A DNA stretch of 64,000 bases from Typha latifolia (Eukaryota > Streptophyta > Magnoliopsida > Poales > Typhaceae): assembly GCA_019914945.1 (NCBI GenBank), contig CM034099.1, positions 9,437,001 through 9,501,000 on the forward strand. Reading direction: 5' to 3'. Positions 32,801-45,780 of this stretch are shown in pieces. The position numbers and the translations under genes are program-made. Under the pieces are notes generated by a model. That model was not told the origin of the DNA. It saw only the letters and a program-made list of their open reading frames with translations, and did no database searches. Numbering within the stretch: the first letter of the stretch is position 1; every line of letters starts with the position of its first letter.

Positions 32801-33263
32801 GAACCTTTGTGCCGAGGAGGAAGAGGAAGCTCTCCCCAGTGATATAACCCATGAAAGCCATTATAATGATGATGGCGATGATCTCCCAAATGCGCTTCTC
32901 GAATTAGTCACTTCGTGCTTCACCTTAGATGCCAGCCCCTACTCCTCTCGCCTGATGTCCAATGGCATCTTGTCAACGCTCAACCGGGCTTTTGAGGAGA
33001 TTGTGGGTCGTCATCTCTCCGGCGATGATCAAAAGGGTGATCTCTCCGTCGACGAGGCGGTGCTGCGGAATTTCTCGGGAGCTTATGGCTCCTTTCTTGA
33101 GAGCTTGTTTGAGAGGTGGGTGAGAGAGGTTTTCCAAACTTGTTTGCTAACGGTCGAAAAGGGCGGGAAGAGGGTTAGGTTGGGATTGGAGGGTATAGAG
33201 GGAAATTTAGTGGAGTTTGGGTTCCAGGGTTCTGTTCTACCCAATAGGATTCATGTGGACTGA
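29680..33263 (+). CDS. SMXL4/5-like: SMXL protein (SMAX1-LIKE, SMXL3/4/5-type), three exons
   Basis: Joined exons 29680-31019, 31449-31677 and 31764-33263 give 1022 residues. Both introns are GT-AG (GTGAGT; GTAAAG), the split codon joins in frame, and there are no internal stops. The start MRAGAVTVHQALTAEA is the conserved SMXL N-terminus. A double Clp-N domain covers about residues 8-200, with inserts of about 12 Ser (49-60) and a Gln-rich run (152-170). Two degenerate ClpB-like P-loop NTPase regions follow: GDSVSITEG at 283-291; GSDHIAKR at 715-722 and CVILIEDID at 768-776. The EAR motif LDLNL is at 867-871. Known role of the family: nuclear co-repressors recruiting TOPLESS. At the position of the RGKT degron of SMAX1/D53 this protein has NRGSS (749-753), so MAX2-dependent degradation is unlikely. 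SMXL3/4/5 act in phloem formation. The family is certain; assignment to SMXL4/5 rather than SMXL3 is less so. Confidence 0.95.
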
Positions 33264-36213
33264 ATAGCTACCTATTTATTTGTCACCGCTTCTCAGCTTT
33301 GTAAGATATTTAAATGTCTAAAATGCCATCTTGTACCTTTCCTTGGCATTTTATTGCACTCAGGACTATAACTATTATTAGGTATATATATATTATTTTT
33401 TATTTTCATTTCAAGTCCTATATTGTGTTTTTATTGCGATCCATACACTTGTTTTCTTCATTCAACCAATACTTTTAAACTGAAATAAAACACATAATGC
33501 AAGGTGTGATTATTATTAGTAGTATTAGAGTAGTATTAAATTGCTAAAACTTTTTGTCTGCAAGAAAGTAGGCATGACAGAGGACAAATTCCTGGCTTTT
33601 CTATTGCTTCCCTTTTGTTTGTTTGGATTCACTTTGCATGCACGCTGGAAAAGTCAGTGGCAGCAAGCTAAAAAGACATGCTTGCTGCTTCCTATGTGCA
33701 AGGGCAAGAATGACAAAAATTCCCAATAAATAAAACTTTCCACACCTTGAAATCTTTGAATCAATCCATTGCTCCTTTGGAGAAGCACCAAGTTGCATCC
33801 CACTGACCATTAGATGGATGGGTGATGCATGATGGTTAATTCTCCAAGAAAGAAATGAGAGCGCCATCTACTTTCTCGTTTTGCAAAACAACAAAACTAT
33901 CATTTTTGTTTTAAGTTATTTGAAGGATATCATGTATACTTGCTGAAATGATATTAGCTCAGAAACTAATTTCAATTTCACTGCTAGTGAGCTAGGATAA
34001 TAATCTTTACCTACATATATATATATATATATATTACAAGGAAGTGAAATGAGTGATGTACCTATAATAAGTGTGCGTATGCAATCACAGGAGAGAATTA
34101 TCACTACTTTATCTATGCCAATGATGTCTTTGGAATATGAAATATAAATATTATCATTCTAAAACAGTTTAAACTTTTATAGTAGTTTGGCGAGTTAACA
34201 AAATTGATTACTAAAGAAGTCATTTTTGTGCATTTTGAACTCACACCCCCACGGTATTTGATAGTAGGCCTTACCATCAATCAATGCATGTAGCTGAGTG
34301 AAGACTTAACTATCAAGATGAGTATATAATTAGCTGAGAAAGAAGAAGATCTTGACATAATGGAGAAGACATGGAACTCACTCAAAATGAGCAGCCCAAG
34401 AACTTCATATCTCTTACCTTTTCCCATCTATGTCATCACACCCAATAGCAGTCCCATTATGGTTCAAAAGGAAAGGAGTCGTCCTCCACTAGTTCAAAAC
34501 CATGGATCATTTCATCTTTATTCATCGAAAAGAAAAAGCTTTTATGCTCCATATCATTCCTTTTGACCAAACAATGTAAAGGAGCATTCAAATGAATAAC
34601 TTTTGCTTGATCAACCACAAGCACAGAGGAGAACAACATTGGATCCAATGGAAGATGTGGGCCCTCATCTTTATTAAGGTTTTTGGCTAAAAAGAAAAAG
34701 AAAAGCATTCATGATGATAATTTCATGCCTTAAAATGTGGGCACTCATGTCTTCATTCCAGCTTTTCTATTCCTCAAAGGAGTAAATATTGAAAGCTAAA
34801 GTTGTTACCCTGATCACCATCATTTCCAACCCAAGGGCTCTCCTCATTCCAGGGAACAATACTTTCTGCTCTACTGATAAAAGAACAAAAAATTTAATCA
34901 ACCATATTGTACTTGAGTAACAATCTTTTGATCCACAACTGACAACACCATTTAGGCCTTTTCTAAGGACTACATTGAACAAAATCCTAACCAACCCATC
35001 ATTGTGTAGCCCATGATAGAGAAAAGAAATAATACAAGCTGCTTGATAGATTCAGGCTGAGGAAGCCTTTGACTCAGATAAGGTATCCAACCATATATTT
35101 TTGACTGTTTAAATCTTAACATTTCTTCAATTAATGGGTCCTCCTACTTTTAAATTTGTTTTTCTTAATGCATGTATATTCCTCCAAAAATTGATATTTA
35201 TATTTATATATATATATATATATCCCCTCAAAACATTTTGGTTTTTGCATACATATTCCTTACAAATCTTATGCCATTAAAATTTCATCAAATTATCTTA
35301 TACGAATAAAAAGAAACAACCGCAAGGGCATTCACGTAAAGAAAATATAGATTTTAAAAAATATATACGCAAATATAAAATATAGATTATGGCCAGCCAA
35401 ATACATGCCAATGAATCCCAACCCTGAAGATTATGGCCTACCTCCTTTTGCAGAAAGTATTAAAGACAATGAATAACTTAAACCTAACTCCTGAAGTAGG
35501 ATTAGGACTTGAGAGTGCAGACCACCTTACACTTGAGAGACTTTTACATAAATAATGTTCTTCAACTTTTGACATCTGCCCAACACCTAGAAAGAATGGA
35601 AAAGGGAGGGAAAAAAGCTTCCCACCTAATGTGTGAAATGCCACTAGCTCCCTAATGAGTGAGGATGGTGCCCAATTCTCTTATGTTGCATAAAGAGAGC
35701 CTTTTGCATGATCTTAAAAGACATGAAGTATAAGGATAAAGCAATAGGATATTGGATTAGGTTAGATTAATGATTGTTCACTCTAGTGGTGCTAAGATCT
35801 CTAGAGATTTATCTATGTTTATGTTGATTGCAGATGATTGATTTAGAGAGTCCAATCATAAATTACAATAATTGAAGAAGCCACTGAGAGTGTGTAGAAG
35901 AAATTTGAGAAGATTAAGTAAGAATTTACCAATATTGACAGTTTGAGTTTCTTTGGGAAATATGGAGTTTAAATTTCGGAGGATTTTGTCCTGGATTTTT
36001 GTATTGCTTTGACAACTTGAAATATGATAGTATGAAAATCACAAGATTTTTCTAGTGCAGGAGGTTCCTAACAGCTAGGTTTAGTAGGCAATTTTTATAT
36101 TATTATTATTAGAGGTGTTTCCAATTTTTTGAGACTCAAAAAGCTTCAATGAGGTTCCAAATGGTATGTCTTACCATCACATTAAATAATACTCTTAATC
36201 CGATGTGTCAGCG
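33264..36213. other. Region downstream of the SMXL gene
   Basis: The SMXL 3' untranslated region and poly(A) site should lie in the first few hundred bases, but no single signal stands out. Two short AT microsatellites (34015-34034, 35203-35223) are present. No open frame here shows a recognisable domain. Confidence 0.45.
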
Positions 36214-37112
36214 TGTAACACCCCCCGCTTGGCACGAGCACGTGTACTCCTATGCACCACACGGCACGCGTGACGCATACGATAGGACAAGTGGGACCGC
36301 CATACATAGATACACCTGTGCTCACATTATCCACAACAACTATACTATACCTCTACATAATCTAGCAGAGCCCACATAGGCTACGACAAACCATCAAGAT
36401 ACAACTAAAATTACTAACACACGAGTATAATATATATCTGACATGTATTATATAATTCATTGTCTAATACAGTGGAGTACAAATAACCAATAACGATACA
36501 ACTTGATATCTAGATAAACTATCTTCTATACCATCTCATATCTAGCTCACCCCGTCTTTGTTTTAAAATATCTCTTTAAAATATCTCAAGTCGCTATCAA
36601 GTACTACATATCTGGAGGGTTAGAAAAGAAATAAATAGAAGTATGATCTAAATCCTTAGTGAATATATTTTACCTCGAATCAATGATGTCAAATAGAAAG
36701 TAAATCATATATTAGATAATATGAATCAGAAAGGAGTATCATGTCATGAATGAGAATATGAATGCATCATTAATACTATATAGATGTACGGTAGATATTA
36801 TGTCGTAACTGATTAAGTATATAATTCTCGACAATATATAAATAAATCTTTAGTCATACCATCATCAAAACTTTCTCAAATATAACGCATATGATATATA
36901 CCAACTATGACCACGCTGTGATATTAAATGCAATCACGTATAATCTATAATGACTACTTGATAATCATGTATATTAAATGATAATGAAATTATATATATT
37001 TCTCAATATCTCAGTCATCAATATCGACTCTGAATAATATCATCATACTAAACTATCGTGCATGATCAATACTTGGTATCCGGTCTCATCATCATGGTTG
37101 AAGGCTCAAAGC

Positions 37113-37175
37113 ATACTTTGTCATCCGCAAAGAGTATCTCAATCATAATCATATCTTGTCATCCGCGAAGGGTAT
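37113..37175. other. Two 25-nt hairpins in LTR X copy 1
   Basis: ATACTTT/AGAGTAT (37113-37137) and ATATCTT/AGGGTAT (37151-37175), each with an 11-nt loop containing GTCATCCGC. They pair fully if G-U is allowed. They correspond to the six-unit array in copy 2. Confidence 0.6.
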
Positions 37176-39388
37176 TAACATCCATCCAAATCGGACACCC
37201 TTTAAGCTGATAAAAACTACATGAGGATAACTTACCACATATACCCTAGTGAATATCATGTGTCCGAATATCTGTTGTGTACACAAATTAATGACTAGAT
37301 GTAAGGCCACAAGATCGCGAATAAATTGAACGATTAATCATCCACTAAGAGTTTCCTAACCCCTCACACCTACACGACTATCCTCACGCTTTCTATCAAC
37401 TATCATATCAATCAGATTTCACGCTTTCTTTCTAAATGGCAGATCATATGTATTTTATTCAGTACTATAACAATTCATACATATATAGAATTTAGGTAGT
37501 AAGAAAATTAACATAAATATATGATGCGATGCAATCTCTAATCATACATGTATCATATGCATACTCATGCTAAAGATCAAAGCTCTCATGCGATCTCATT
37601 ATAACATTATGTATTTGCTAGTTTCAAAGTTAAATCTTGAAGGATGGATAGTGGTCAAATGAACAAAATGTCCGAGTAAGGAGTTGAATTGAGGCCCAGC
37701 CTAGCTTGCGTCGTTCCAACAACCGTTGGGGAGCACCTCACTATACGATCACGCATTGTAACTAGGAGTCCTATTAAACCTAAGGCCAACTTCCATTCAC
37801 CAAACCCGGGTTCATCTCATATAGTGATTGTGGACTCATATAAGGATATAAAGACATAAAGTCATAACAGTATAGTCATCTCCAATCATCTCTATATATC
37901 AACAGCATATTCATATCTAAGATCAATCTAATCACATAAATGATAAAATATGCTCAACTGAAATCATCTCTATATAAAATCATATAATCATACTAGAAGC
38001 CAAAATAGAATGTGTACACATATAAATATAATATATCCTAATAAGAAAGCTCATTAGGAGGTATGACTATGACTACTCACTATTTGATCAGAAGATACAC
38101 ACCATATATTTCTCCCATTTGTGAATTAAACGTCAACTCATCACTAATAGAATCCATAGGGCCTCAAATAAGGGTTTCGAGATCTGAAAATATTTAGGTA
38201 GCATGAAGTTAGTCATTTATCCAATTAGAATCTGTTCGTGTAAGATATGATGGTTTATTAGATTTTAGAGTTAGTACTTATCTTTATTAACTAGTTAGAT
38301 TTATAATATAGATAAACTTTTAATATTATAAATGTACTATTATTATCAAAATGCTAGTGATGAAATAAGATTAAAAATAGTCTAAATATGTAATTATAAA
38401 ATAAAAGGCAAAATATGTCTAATCATAAATAAAAATATAAGTGTTGACAAAAATGTAATTACAACTAATTTATGATTCTTATTGTTTCTTAACTAATTAG
38501 AAACTACATATTTTTTACTTAATTATATAACATAAGAAATAAACAAATAACTAAATAATCCTATTATCTCATTCTAGACAAAATAGTATAAATAAACCGA
38601 TGGAATTACATATTGGCTATATATATAATGAATATTAGGGTATATTTATAAATCTTATAACTATAATTAATGAAACTAAGTATTAATCTATCATATGCAA
38701 GTAATATTATATGTAAGTAATAGTTATATTTAAGTGTTTATAATATAATTAATCATTTAATTATACTAATTATAATTAGCTAATAATTATATTAGCGAAT
38801 ATATATATATATATTAATTTAATTAACATAAAATACTTGATTAAAAGGAAAAAGAAGAAGAAAAAAAAAAGAATCAGTGTTGGGCCGAGCCCAGCACTAT
38901 TACAGCGAGGAGAGAGGAACCAAGGAGGAGAAGAAGAAAGGAAGAAAAAGAAAGCAAGAAAGGAGAAGAAGAGAAGAAGGAGAAGTGAAGGGAGGAGGAG
39001 CCGGGCCGGCAGAGAGGGGCTCGGCCACTGCTGGCCAGCCAGCGGCCAGCCTCTCGCCGGTGGTTCAGTTCTGACGAACCCGAGAGAGAGAGAGGGAAGG
39101 AAAGAGAGAGGGAGAGAAAGAAGAGAAGAGGAGGGGCTCACTCAACGGCGACAAGGAGAGAGAAAGGGATAGCTCGGGAGAGAGGAGAGTGAGAGAGAGA
39201 GACCAAGGAGAGAGAGAAATTGAGATAGTGAGGGAGAGAGAGAGAGATTAGAGAGGAAGAGAGTGGTGGCGGGGAGAGAGGATGGCAGCGGCTGCGGCGG
39301 TAGTAGGACCCGTCGCAGCTAGCTGGTCGGCTCGGTTGGCTGGGCCAGTAGCTGGGGCGCATGGCGCCGTCACGCGACCCACAACCAT

Positions 39389-39412
39389 GCATGGCACGCG
39401 ATCGTGCCATGC
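39389..39412. other. Hairpin near the end of LTR X copy 1
   Basis: GCATGGCACG and CGTGCCATGC, perfect 10-bp arms around CGAT. Copy 2 has a different perfect hairpin at the matching place (48178-48199). Confidence 0.7.
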
Positions 39413-39561
39413 AACAAACTATAATAATTATTATTTTTTCTTCATTTTTCTTCTTTTTATTTTAGTTTAATTATATATTATTATTATTATTATTTTATAA
39501 TAATATAATTACTACTACTATTATTTTTTATTTTTTATTTTTTAGGTCTTGGTTTTTTACA

Positions 39562-40589
39562 CGGTGCAAATTTTGCATTGGCAAATTCAAAGACGCAAAA
39601 TATGAAATATTTGTAATGTACGGTCTAGAAATTTTGTATAGTCTAAGTCACATAGGTTATGGAAGATCTTGTGCAAAGAAATCAAGATGAAAGAAGTATA
39701 ATTCTGGTTCAGCAATACAGTCGTCAGAACCTTATCTAAACGAGGTCAGGGGCGTTTGAACTGTTGGAATGTAACACTTAAAGGAAACTTAAAGTGGCAT
39801 TTGGATGGCACCTAAGTGTATTCGAAAGACGCACAAATCTGAGAAAGAAAATTCAAATTTAGAACCAGACTTTAATGTTTCCTTTGGTAATTTTTCTTAA
39901 TATAGCACGATGATGTTCCTCACTTATTTAAAGGAGCAAAAGGTGAACATCCATCTAATAGAGAACCTAAGATGTACAAATCTAGTTTCACCTTAAAGAA
40001 TTTTTGTTCTCTCATGAGCATAACTTGCAAAAAAATAAAAGAGTTGCTACATATGTTTGAGTATTGTTTCTTCATTGGAGATCAATCAAAAGTACTGGAG
40101 CAGCTGAATTGAGTCATATGCAATGACTATCACTATTGACCACCAAGGAATTTGAAGAGCGATCCATGGGCAAACCAAATACAGAATCAACCTAATCATG
40201 AAGTAGTTAATCAAGACAGATTTTAAGCAAGAAATATGAACTTCAACACTTAGATAGTAGACTATCTAGAGGATTGTGAGTACTTATTACTATGAGTGAT
40301 ATAATATAGATTGCTCTGTTTTAGACAATACCATAGTTTTCTTCTCTTGTTTAAAAAAAAATCATGGTCATGTGTTCGTCGTGTTTATTTTTTCCATTCT
40401 TTTTTGGCTTTATATATATTTTTTTTCACTTACCTGGGTTTTACTTTTTGACTGAAGTTTAGTTTTCATAATTTTGGTAGGATTTAGATTTCTATCTCCT
40501 ACTTGGTATTGATTTTTAAAGTATGATTTACAGCTGAACTTTTTTTAAATCTAGCAGGATTTGAAATTCGATCTCTCCCGAATTTTTAA
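39562..40589 (+). repeat. Ty1/copia-like 5' LTR or leader, copy 1
   Basis: It is similar to 48290-49560: both have a segment around AAAGTGGCATT/AAGTGGCATT, then a shared TTAAAGTTTCCTTTG-like stretch, then lines ending AATTTTTAAT before a primer-binding site. The LTR start could not be fixed. Confidence 0.5.
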
Positions 40590-40603
40590 TTGATATCAGA
40601 GTG
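40590..40603 (+). other. Degenerate primer-binding site, copia-like copy 1
   Basis: TTGATATCAGAGTG resembles the tRNA-Met site TTGGTATCAGAGC with two changes. Confidence 0.6.
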
Positions 40604-40639
40604 GTTTCTCTTATCTTAAAGATATCCTTAAAATATAGA

Positions 40640-41560
40640 TTTTCCTAGAGAAGGCATATGAATCATTAAGCATCTACTCCTTTAATTAACTATTCTTATG
40701 GAAAAACTAGGATGTGTTTTTTAAAAATATATTGATGTGCTTATTTGAATTTTTATTGTACATAGTTATTCTTCTCCTACTAAAAAATTAGTAGTTAGTA
40801 GGGTGCTGAAACCAATTAAAAAGTGGAATAACAATAATATGAAGTCATGGGATGAAATAACGAAGCAATACTCAAGATGAGTTCAGAAGAATCAGTACTT
40901 ATGAAATTTAAAAGATTCATAGAACATACTAGAGACTACACATGAAGGTACGTATATATATATTATATTATCAATTATAATTTATAACCACTTCTTTTGA
41001 GACTCTCACGCTGAAAGAATCAAATATCTTAGACAAGTTCTATGGCAAGCTATGTGACACTGACACTGTGAACACTAGTAATAATCTCGGCAAAAAATTC
41101 CATGTAAGTAAAATCATCATCAAGATCCTTCGATTATTATCTAAAAGTTTTTAAATGAAGGTAACTACGATTAAGGAAAATAAAGATGTTGATGTAATCA
41201 AAAATTGAAGATTTGGTAGGAAATTTACACTTCATCTTCCTAAAAACATAAATAGTATTGCTTTATCGTCTCTAGAAAAAAAGAAAATTATAATTTTGAC
41301 AATGACATCAATCCTGAACTTATGGCTTTCTTTGTTAAGAAATTTAAAAAAACTTAGCATAAGTACTAATAATATTGTAAGGGACTCCAAAGGAAATGAT
41401 TTTGAGAAAGGAAAACCATAAGCTACTTTTGCTACTTTGATTTAGCAAGGCAAGGCAAGGCAAAACAGTTTCAAAGTGATGAGATACAGTGCTACAAATT
41501 TCAAGGTTATGGACATGTCTCTAGATAATGTCCAAATCAAAAGTAGATTGGAAAGGCAAT
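40640..41560 (+). pseudogene. Ty1/copia gag remnant
   Basis: Broken frames match the UBN2-type gag of plant copia elements. LNYSYGKTRM-like sequence near 40690-40715 stands for the NYxxWxxRM start. SKIIIKILRLLSKSFQMKVTTIKE near 41110-41180 is the conserved core. CYKFQGYGHVSR with a final Cys (41490-41531) is a CCHC zinc knuckle in which the second Cys has become Phe and a stop falls before the last Cys. No protease, integrase or reverse transcriptase follows, so the element is truncated after gag. Confidence 0.7.
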
Positions 41561-42431
41561 GAAATATGCACCCTGAGGAATCTTAGAACTCGTAGATAAT
41601 TTGCTTGTAGTTCCATAGAGTTCTCCTTCGGATGAATACCTCACCCTATGGCTCTAAGTCCCTTGAATACAGGTGAGAAAAATATGTGACTTGTACTAGG
41701 ATAATCCTCCAAAGGAATCTTCAAATCTGTTTCTGAATCTGAACTTTCATTTGCTATCCTATGCGTATTGTCATGATGCCAGCTAAATTTTGTTAGCTGT
41801 ACTGTTCTACCTATCTAGATGCCATTGACCCTGTCTGGATGAGATTCTAAACTCTACTATTGAAGTATGATTTCTGCTTCAAATAACTTAATGCGTAGCG
41901 CATGATCTGATCTTTTGTAAGTATATAACTTTACCATACACTTGAATCTAATTTGTACAACTCAAACATATATGATTGTTAATGAATTTGCTGCTTATAA
42001 AAATGCTGCAATTACACTATATTTATGAGACCCATGCATAACCATGATGACAGATTCTATGATTAAGAAAATATTTGTTATAGATCTTTTATTCTTACTT
42101 GTCATACATGCAAATAAAAGTCATACTAAATCTAGATATTTCCTTCTACCTAGCACATTAGATACATCTTGCTATTTATCCAATGTGGCATAAAAAGTCA
42201 CACTAGATGTAGATGTTTCTTTCCACATGCATAGTTTTCATGATGAGGACTTTATACAAGAGTAGATTTATTGTTCCTATGTTGAATATTTCTAAATATT
42301 ATTGCGAATAATCAAAAGATTAAAATATGAGCCATTTGGGTGAGAAAAAGTTATCTCGCCACACCCCTTTGAGGTGATGCACTTGAGTGATCCACTCTTA
42401 GATTACTTTGGTAGAGGTTTTATTTTAAAGA

Positions 42432-42723
42432 CTTAATTACACTTGGTTCCCATATACTTTGACTTGATATCACTTTGCTCTCCTATACTATAAAAGTGTA
42501 CAAATATCTCCTAACTTTTGAAATGTAGCAATACGTAGCAAGTAAGGGTAGATAGCTAATTTTAAATTATCAGCTAATAAAACCTAATATTTTCCTCTAA
42601 CAACATAGGGAGAGAAAGATAATTTTAGGGCATCTGTTAATGACATCTAAGGGGTTATAGCTTTTCAAAAGTCTAGGGGCTTTTGTATATTTTTATAGTA
42701 CAGAGGGGCAATGTGTAATTAAG
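42432..42723. mobile_element. MITE with long terminal inverted repeats, about 290 bp
   Basis: The left end CTTAATTACAC is matched by its reverse complement at the right end (GTGTAATTAAG, 42713-42723). Similarity continues inward for about 90 bp with gaps: CTATACTATAAAAGTGTACAAA on the left corresponds to CTGTACTATAAAAATATACAAA on the right, in reverse complement. The middle is non-coding. No clear target-site duplication is visible. This resembles Mutator-type non-autonomous elements of plants. Confidence 0.7.
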
Positions 42724-44889
42724 GATTGATTTTCTTTTTGATTCGAAAGAATATATATTTTGATCAAGATTTTTTTTTCTTTCTTTAGGTTAGTTTACTC
42801 TTTGGTGTGCTTTTTTTATTTTTCTTATTTTAAAAATCTATATTTTTTTTTTAAAATACTAAAATCACTTTGAGACAGAAACTCCCTTTTTTGAGTCCCA
42901 TTGATTATTTACTTATTTGATCATTGCACTTTATTCAAATAAGTTATATATTTTCTGATGGATAGATTACCATGTTTGATAATGCATTCTGAATTTAAAA
43001 CACATGACCTAGAGTGCATGCATGGTAAGTCAAAAGTTCATTTATGTTATCATTAAGATCTAGTAGGTTGCATAATGTCCATGAATTGATCAATATTTTG
43101 TTGCAATGACATATTGCATCAAAAAAGTCTATCTTGAAGGAGAAGTGGAAAAGTAACCTTTGACATGAGTATTCAAAAAAAAAAAAAATCTTGACTCATT
43201 GGGTTTCATAAAGTGAATAATTTACTTAAAAAAGAGTGCAAGAATAGAAGAATATTTTGATTTTCTTTTTGTATAAATTATATTTTGAAAAGATTTAAGA
43301 AAAGTGTTATCTTATCTTATAAGTCTTATAAATGTGTAAGCCACCATTGCATATCTAATCAACCTATGTTTATATATTAGCACCTGATAGGATTTTTTTT
43401 TAAAATTTAGTGTCTAATATCATATATAATAAGTGGTTAATATGAAACACTCAAGTTCTCCACGTCCTACATATGAGGTTGCCCTCATGTGACCCCTGAA
43501 GTGGGTAGAATTTTTTTAATACAAATATACATGCTGAAACATAAGATAAAATAAGAGGGAAAAGACATACTCGTTCTTACAACACTATTACATGATAAAC
43601 AACAAAAGGGGGCCTAATGCCTCTCTAAATTGACTATTAAATCGACTTCTGCCACAATTGTAGTCCTCTGCAACATATATCAAAATGAATTGGCCCAACA
43701 CTCTACTAGTGGCTAGGCCCATCTGTCATCACTTGTACTCTTTCTTTTATTGTTAGACTCTAACAATAAAATCGTCATGCTTATCGCCCAATGAACAATT
43801 GACTGATAATCTACCTTATCAGACTAAGAACCTCAAGCATAGGCCCATCATTGTCATCATCACCTTGAGTTAGTATCACATCTTGAAGCTACCTATACAA
43901 GCTTTTGGTTCATCATCATGAAACCTCCTTAGCAGAATACACCTTTAGTTAACATTGCACCTTGATGCTTCCCACATAATTCTTCATTTGACAACTGCAT
44001 CTTAACCTTACGCATCGGGTATCTCTAGGTCTATAGCATCCCATCCTCTAATTAGATCTACTCTTAAAAAAATAAATAGCTAGGATTAAAAGAAAATAAT
44101 CATAATTTAATCTAAAATAAATTATGACCATATTTATAGGAGTAGAGTCCTAGAGGATTGAATCCACATACAGATAATCCACTTTAGTTAGTAATAAGTA
44201 AACTAGACAAATTAGACTCGACTGACTCGACCCATGTTATTGGATCATAACAAAGTATAAGTGAAAATACCTTTATACGATAATACGTATTATTTCATGA
44301 ATATTATTTTGACAAATTATGTATCATTCACAAGTACATGAATCTATAGAGTAGATCGACAAGCAAAGTATTAATCCAAAGTATTGATTACATAAGGACT
44401 TGTTTCAAAAGTTGAAATATTTGAAAATCTTAAAATAATTTTAATCTCGTTGAAAAAGGGTTTAGAAGATTTATAGAAAAGAAAATTTTTATGCAGATTT
44501 TTATAATTAAGTGTGAGAGAAATAAAGTTTTGGAATTCACTTTATGGATAATATATTTCTACTAGCTAATTTAAATCTCTTCTTTCTACGGTTTACCAAG
44601 AAATTGATTGAATTGAAAGATTATCTTTGAATAAACAATTCAATTTTTCAATTCTTTCCTTTAAGAAAATATGGAGTAAGAATTTTAAATCATTAGACGT
44701 ATCATTTTGAGAAAAGACAATCAATATCTAATATCTATCAACCAATTTATAGTAGAAGAAAAAAGAACATATTTAGCAATTAGGGCAACTTGAACGTTTA
44801 GATTAATAGGAATATATCAATTACAAGCTTCATTCTTAACCTTAATGAGATTAGCAATCCATCATAGTAGTTAATACTATAAATCTAAT

Positions 44890-45780
44890 ATGAGTAAAAA
44901 ATGAACGTTTGACTAATGAACGTTAACTAGGTGAAGTAATATTAAACTAGAAAATTCTACACAATTGTTGAATATCGAAGTTAGAACAATTGCAGAAAAT
45001 GAAATTTTAGAATCTGAAAACGAAATTAAAAAATCTGAAAATAAAAATTCAGAATAAAATTTCAGATTATGAACAATTTCATAACTTAAAATCAAAGTGA
45101 ATTCTCAAACCAACTCTCAAATAAAAAGAAAGAGAAAACTTGTAAATGCTAAAACAATTATTGAACAAATGCTAAAATTGTAATATAAATTCATTTGAAA
45201 AGTTGGACTTACAACTCAATTCGATCTAGCAAAAAAGTGGGTAACAAACTTGAAAAATTTCAAGATTTGAACCGAAGAATAGAAGAGAAACTAGCGTAAA
45301 AATTAAACTATAAAAGTCTAAAAGCTGAAAAAATCTCTCAAAAACTGCTTGCCTCTCTGTCTCAAAATCCCTCTATTTATAAACTTTTCGGACCTATGAA
45401 AATATGTTTTAAATCTGTTCGAAATCTACTATGATTATGGTTGAAATCTACTGAAAGTGTGTACGAATTCTGCATATATATGCTGAAAATCTACTAGGAT
45501 TACTACTGAAAATATGCTTGCTAAAATCAGAAATCTACTGCTGCAATTATTAGAGATTTATTGCTGCATTTGCTGAAGAGATCTTGCTGAAAATCTGCAA
45601 CTTGTTGGTGAAGATCTTGCAGAAATTATGTTAACGGAGATCCCACATGCTGCTGCCATTGCTAAAGAAGCACTATATTTTAGAAGGAAAGGAAAGAGAA
45701 AATTTTCTTTCCAACTTGACTTAAATGGATGAATGCTGGATTTAGTGGCTAAGCCCAAGTTGGACCATTTTCAGTGATTA
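44890..45780 (-). repeat. LTR-like promoter-containing repeat
   Basis: On the minus strand a TATAAATAG (45373-45381) is followed by GAGGGATTTTGAGACAG, then T-rich sequence. Upstream are many degenerate repeats of GCAGTAGATTTCAG-like text. The layout is that of an LTR promoter and leader, but no termini or primer site were found. Confidence 0.3.

Larger units (their letters stand above)
36214..39561. repeat. LTR family X, copy 1 (candidate solo LTR, 3.35 kb)
   Basis: Starts TGTAACACC and ends TTTTTTACA. It is collinear by eye with 46780-48289 (copy 2), for example around 37840-38160 versus 47630-47930. No coding domain lies inside. The flanks CAGCG and CGGTG differ only by two transitions and may be a decayed target-site duplication. 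A GA-rich block at 39080-39250 would be CT-rich on the minus strand as in family Y, and TGTAACACC reversed gives the common LTR end GGTGTTACA. The LTR may therefore read on the minus strand; orientation is not proven. Confidence 0.65.

Noticed and set aside
39562..39780. Primer-binding site directly after LTR X copy 1
   Set aside because: CGGTGCAAATTTTGC has no match to common plant tRNA primer sites, so LTR X is not the 5' LTR of a plus-strand element here.
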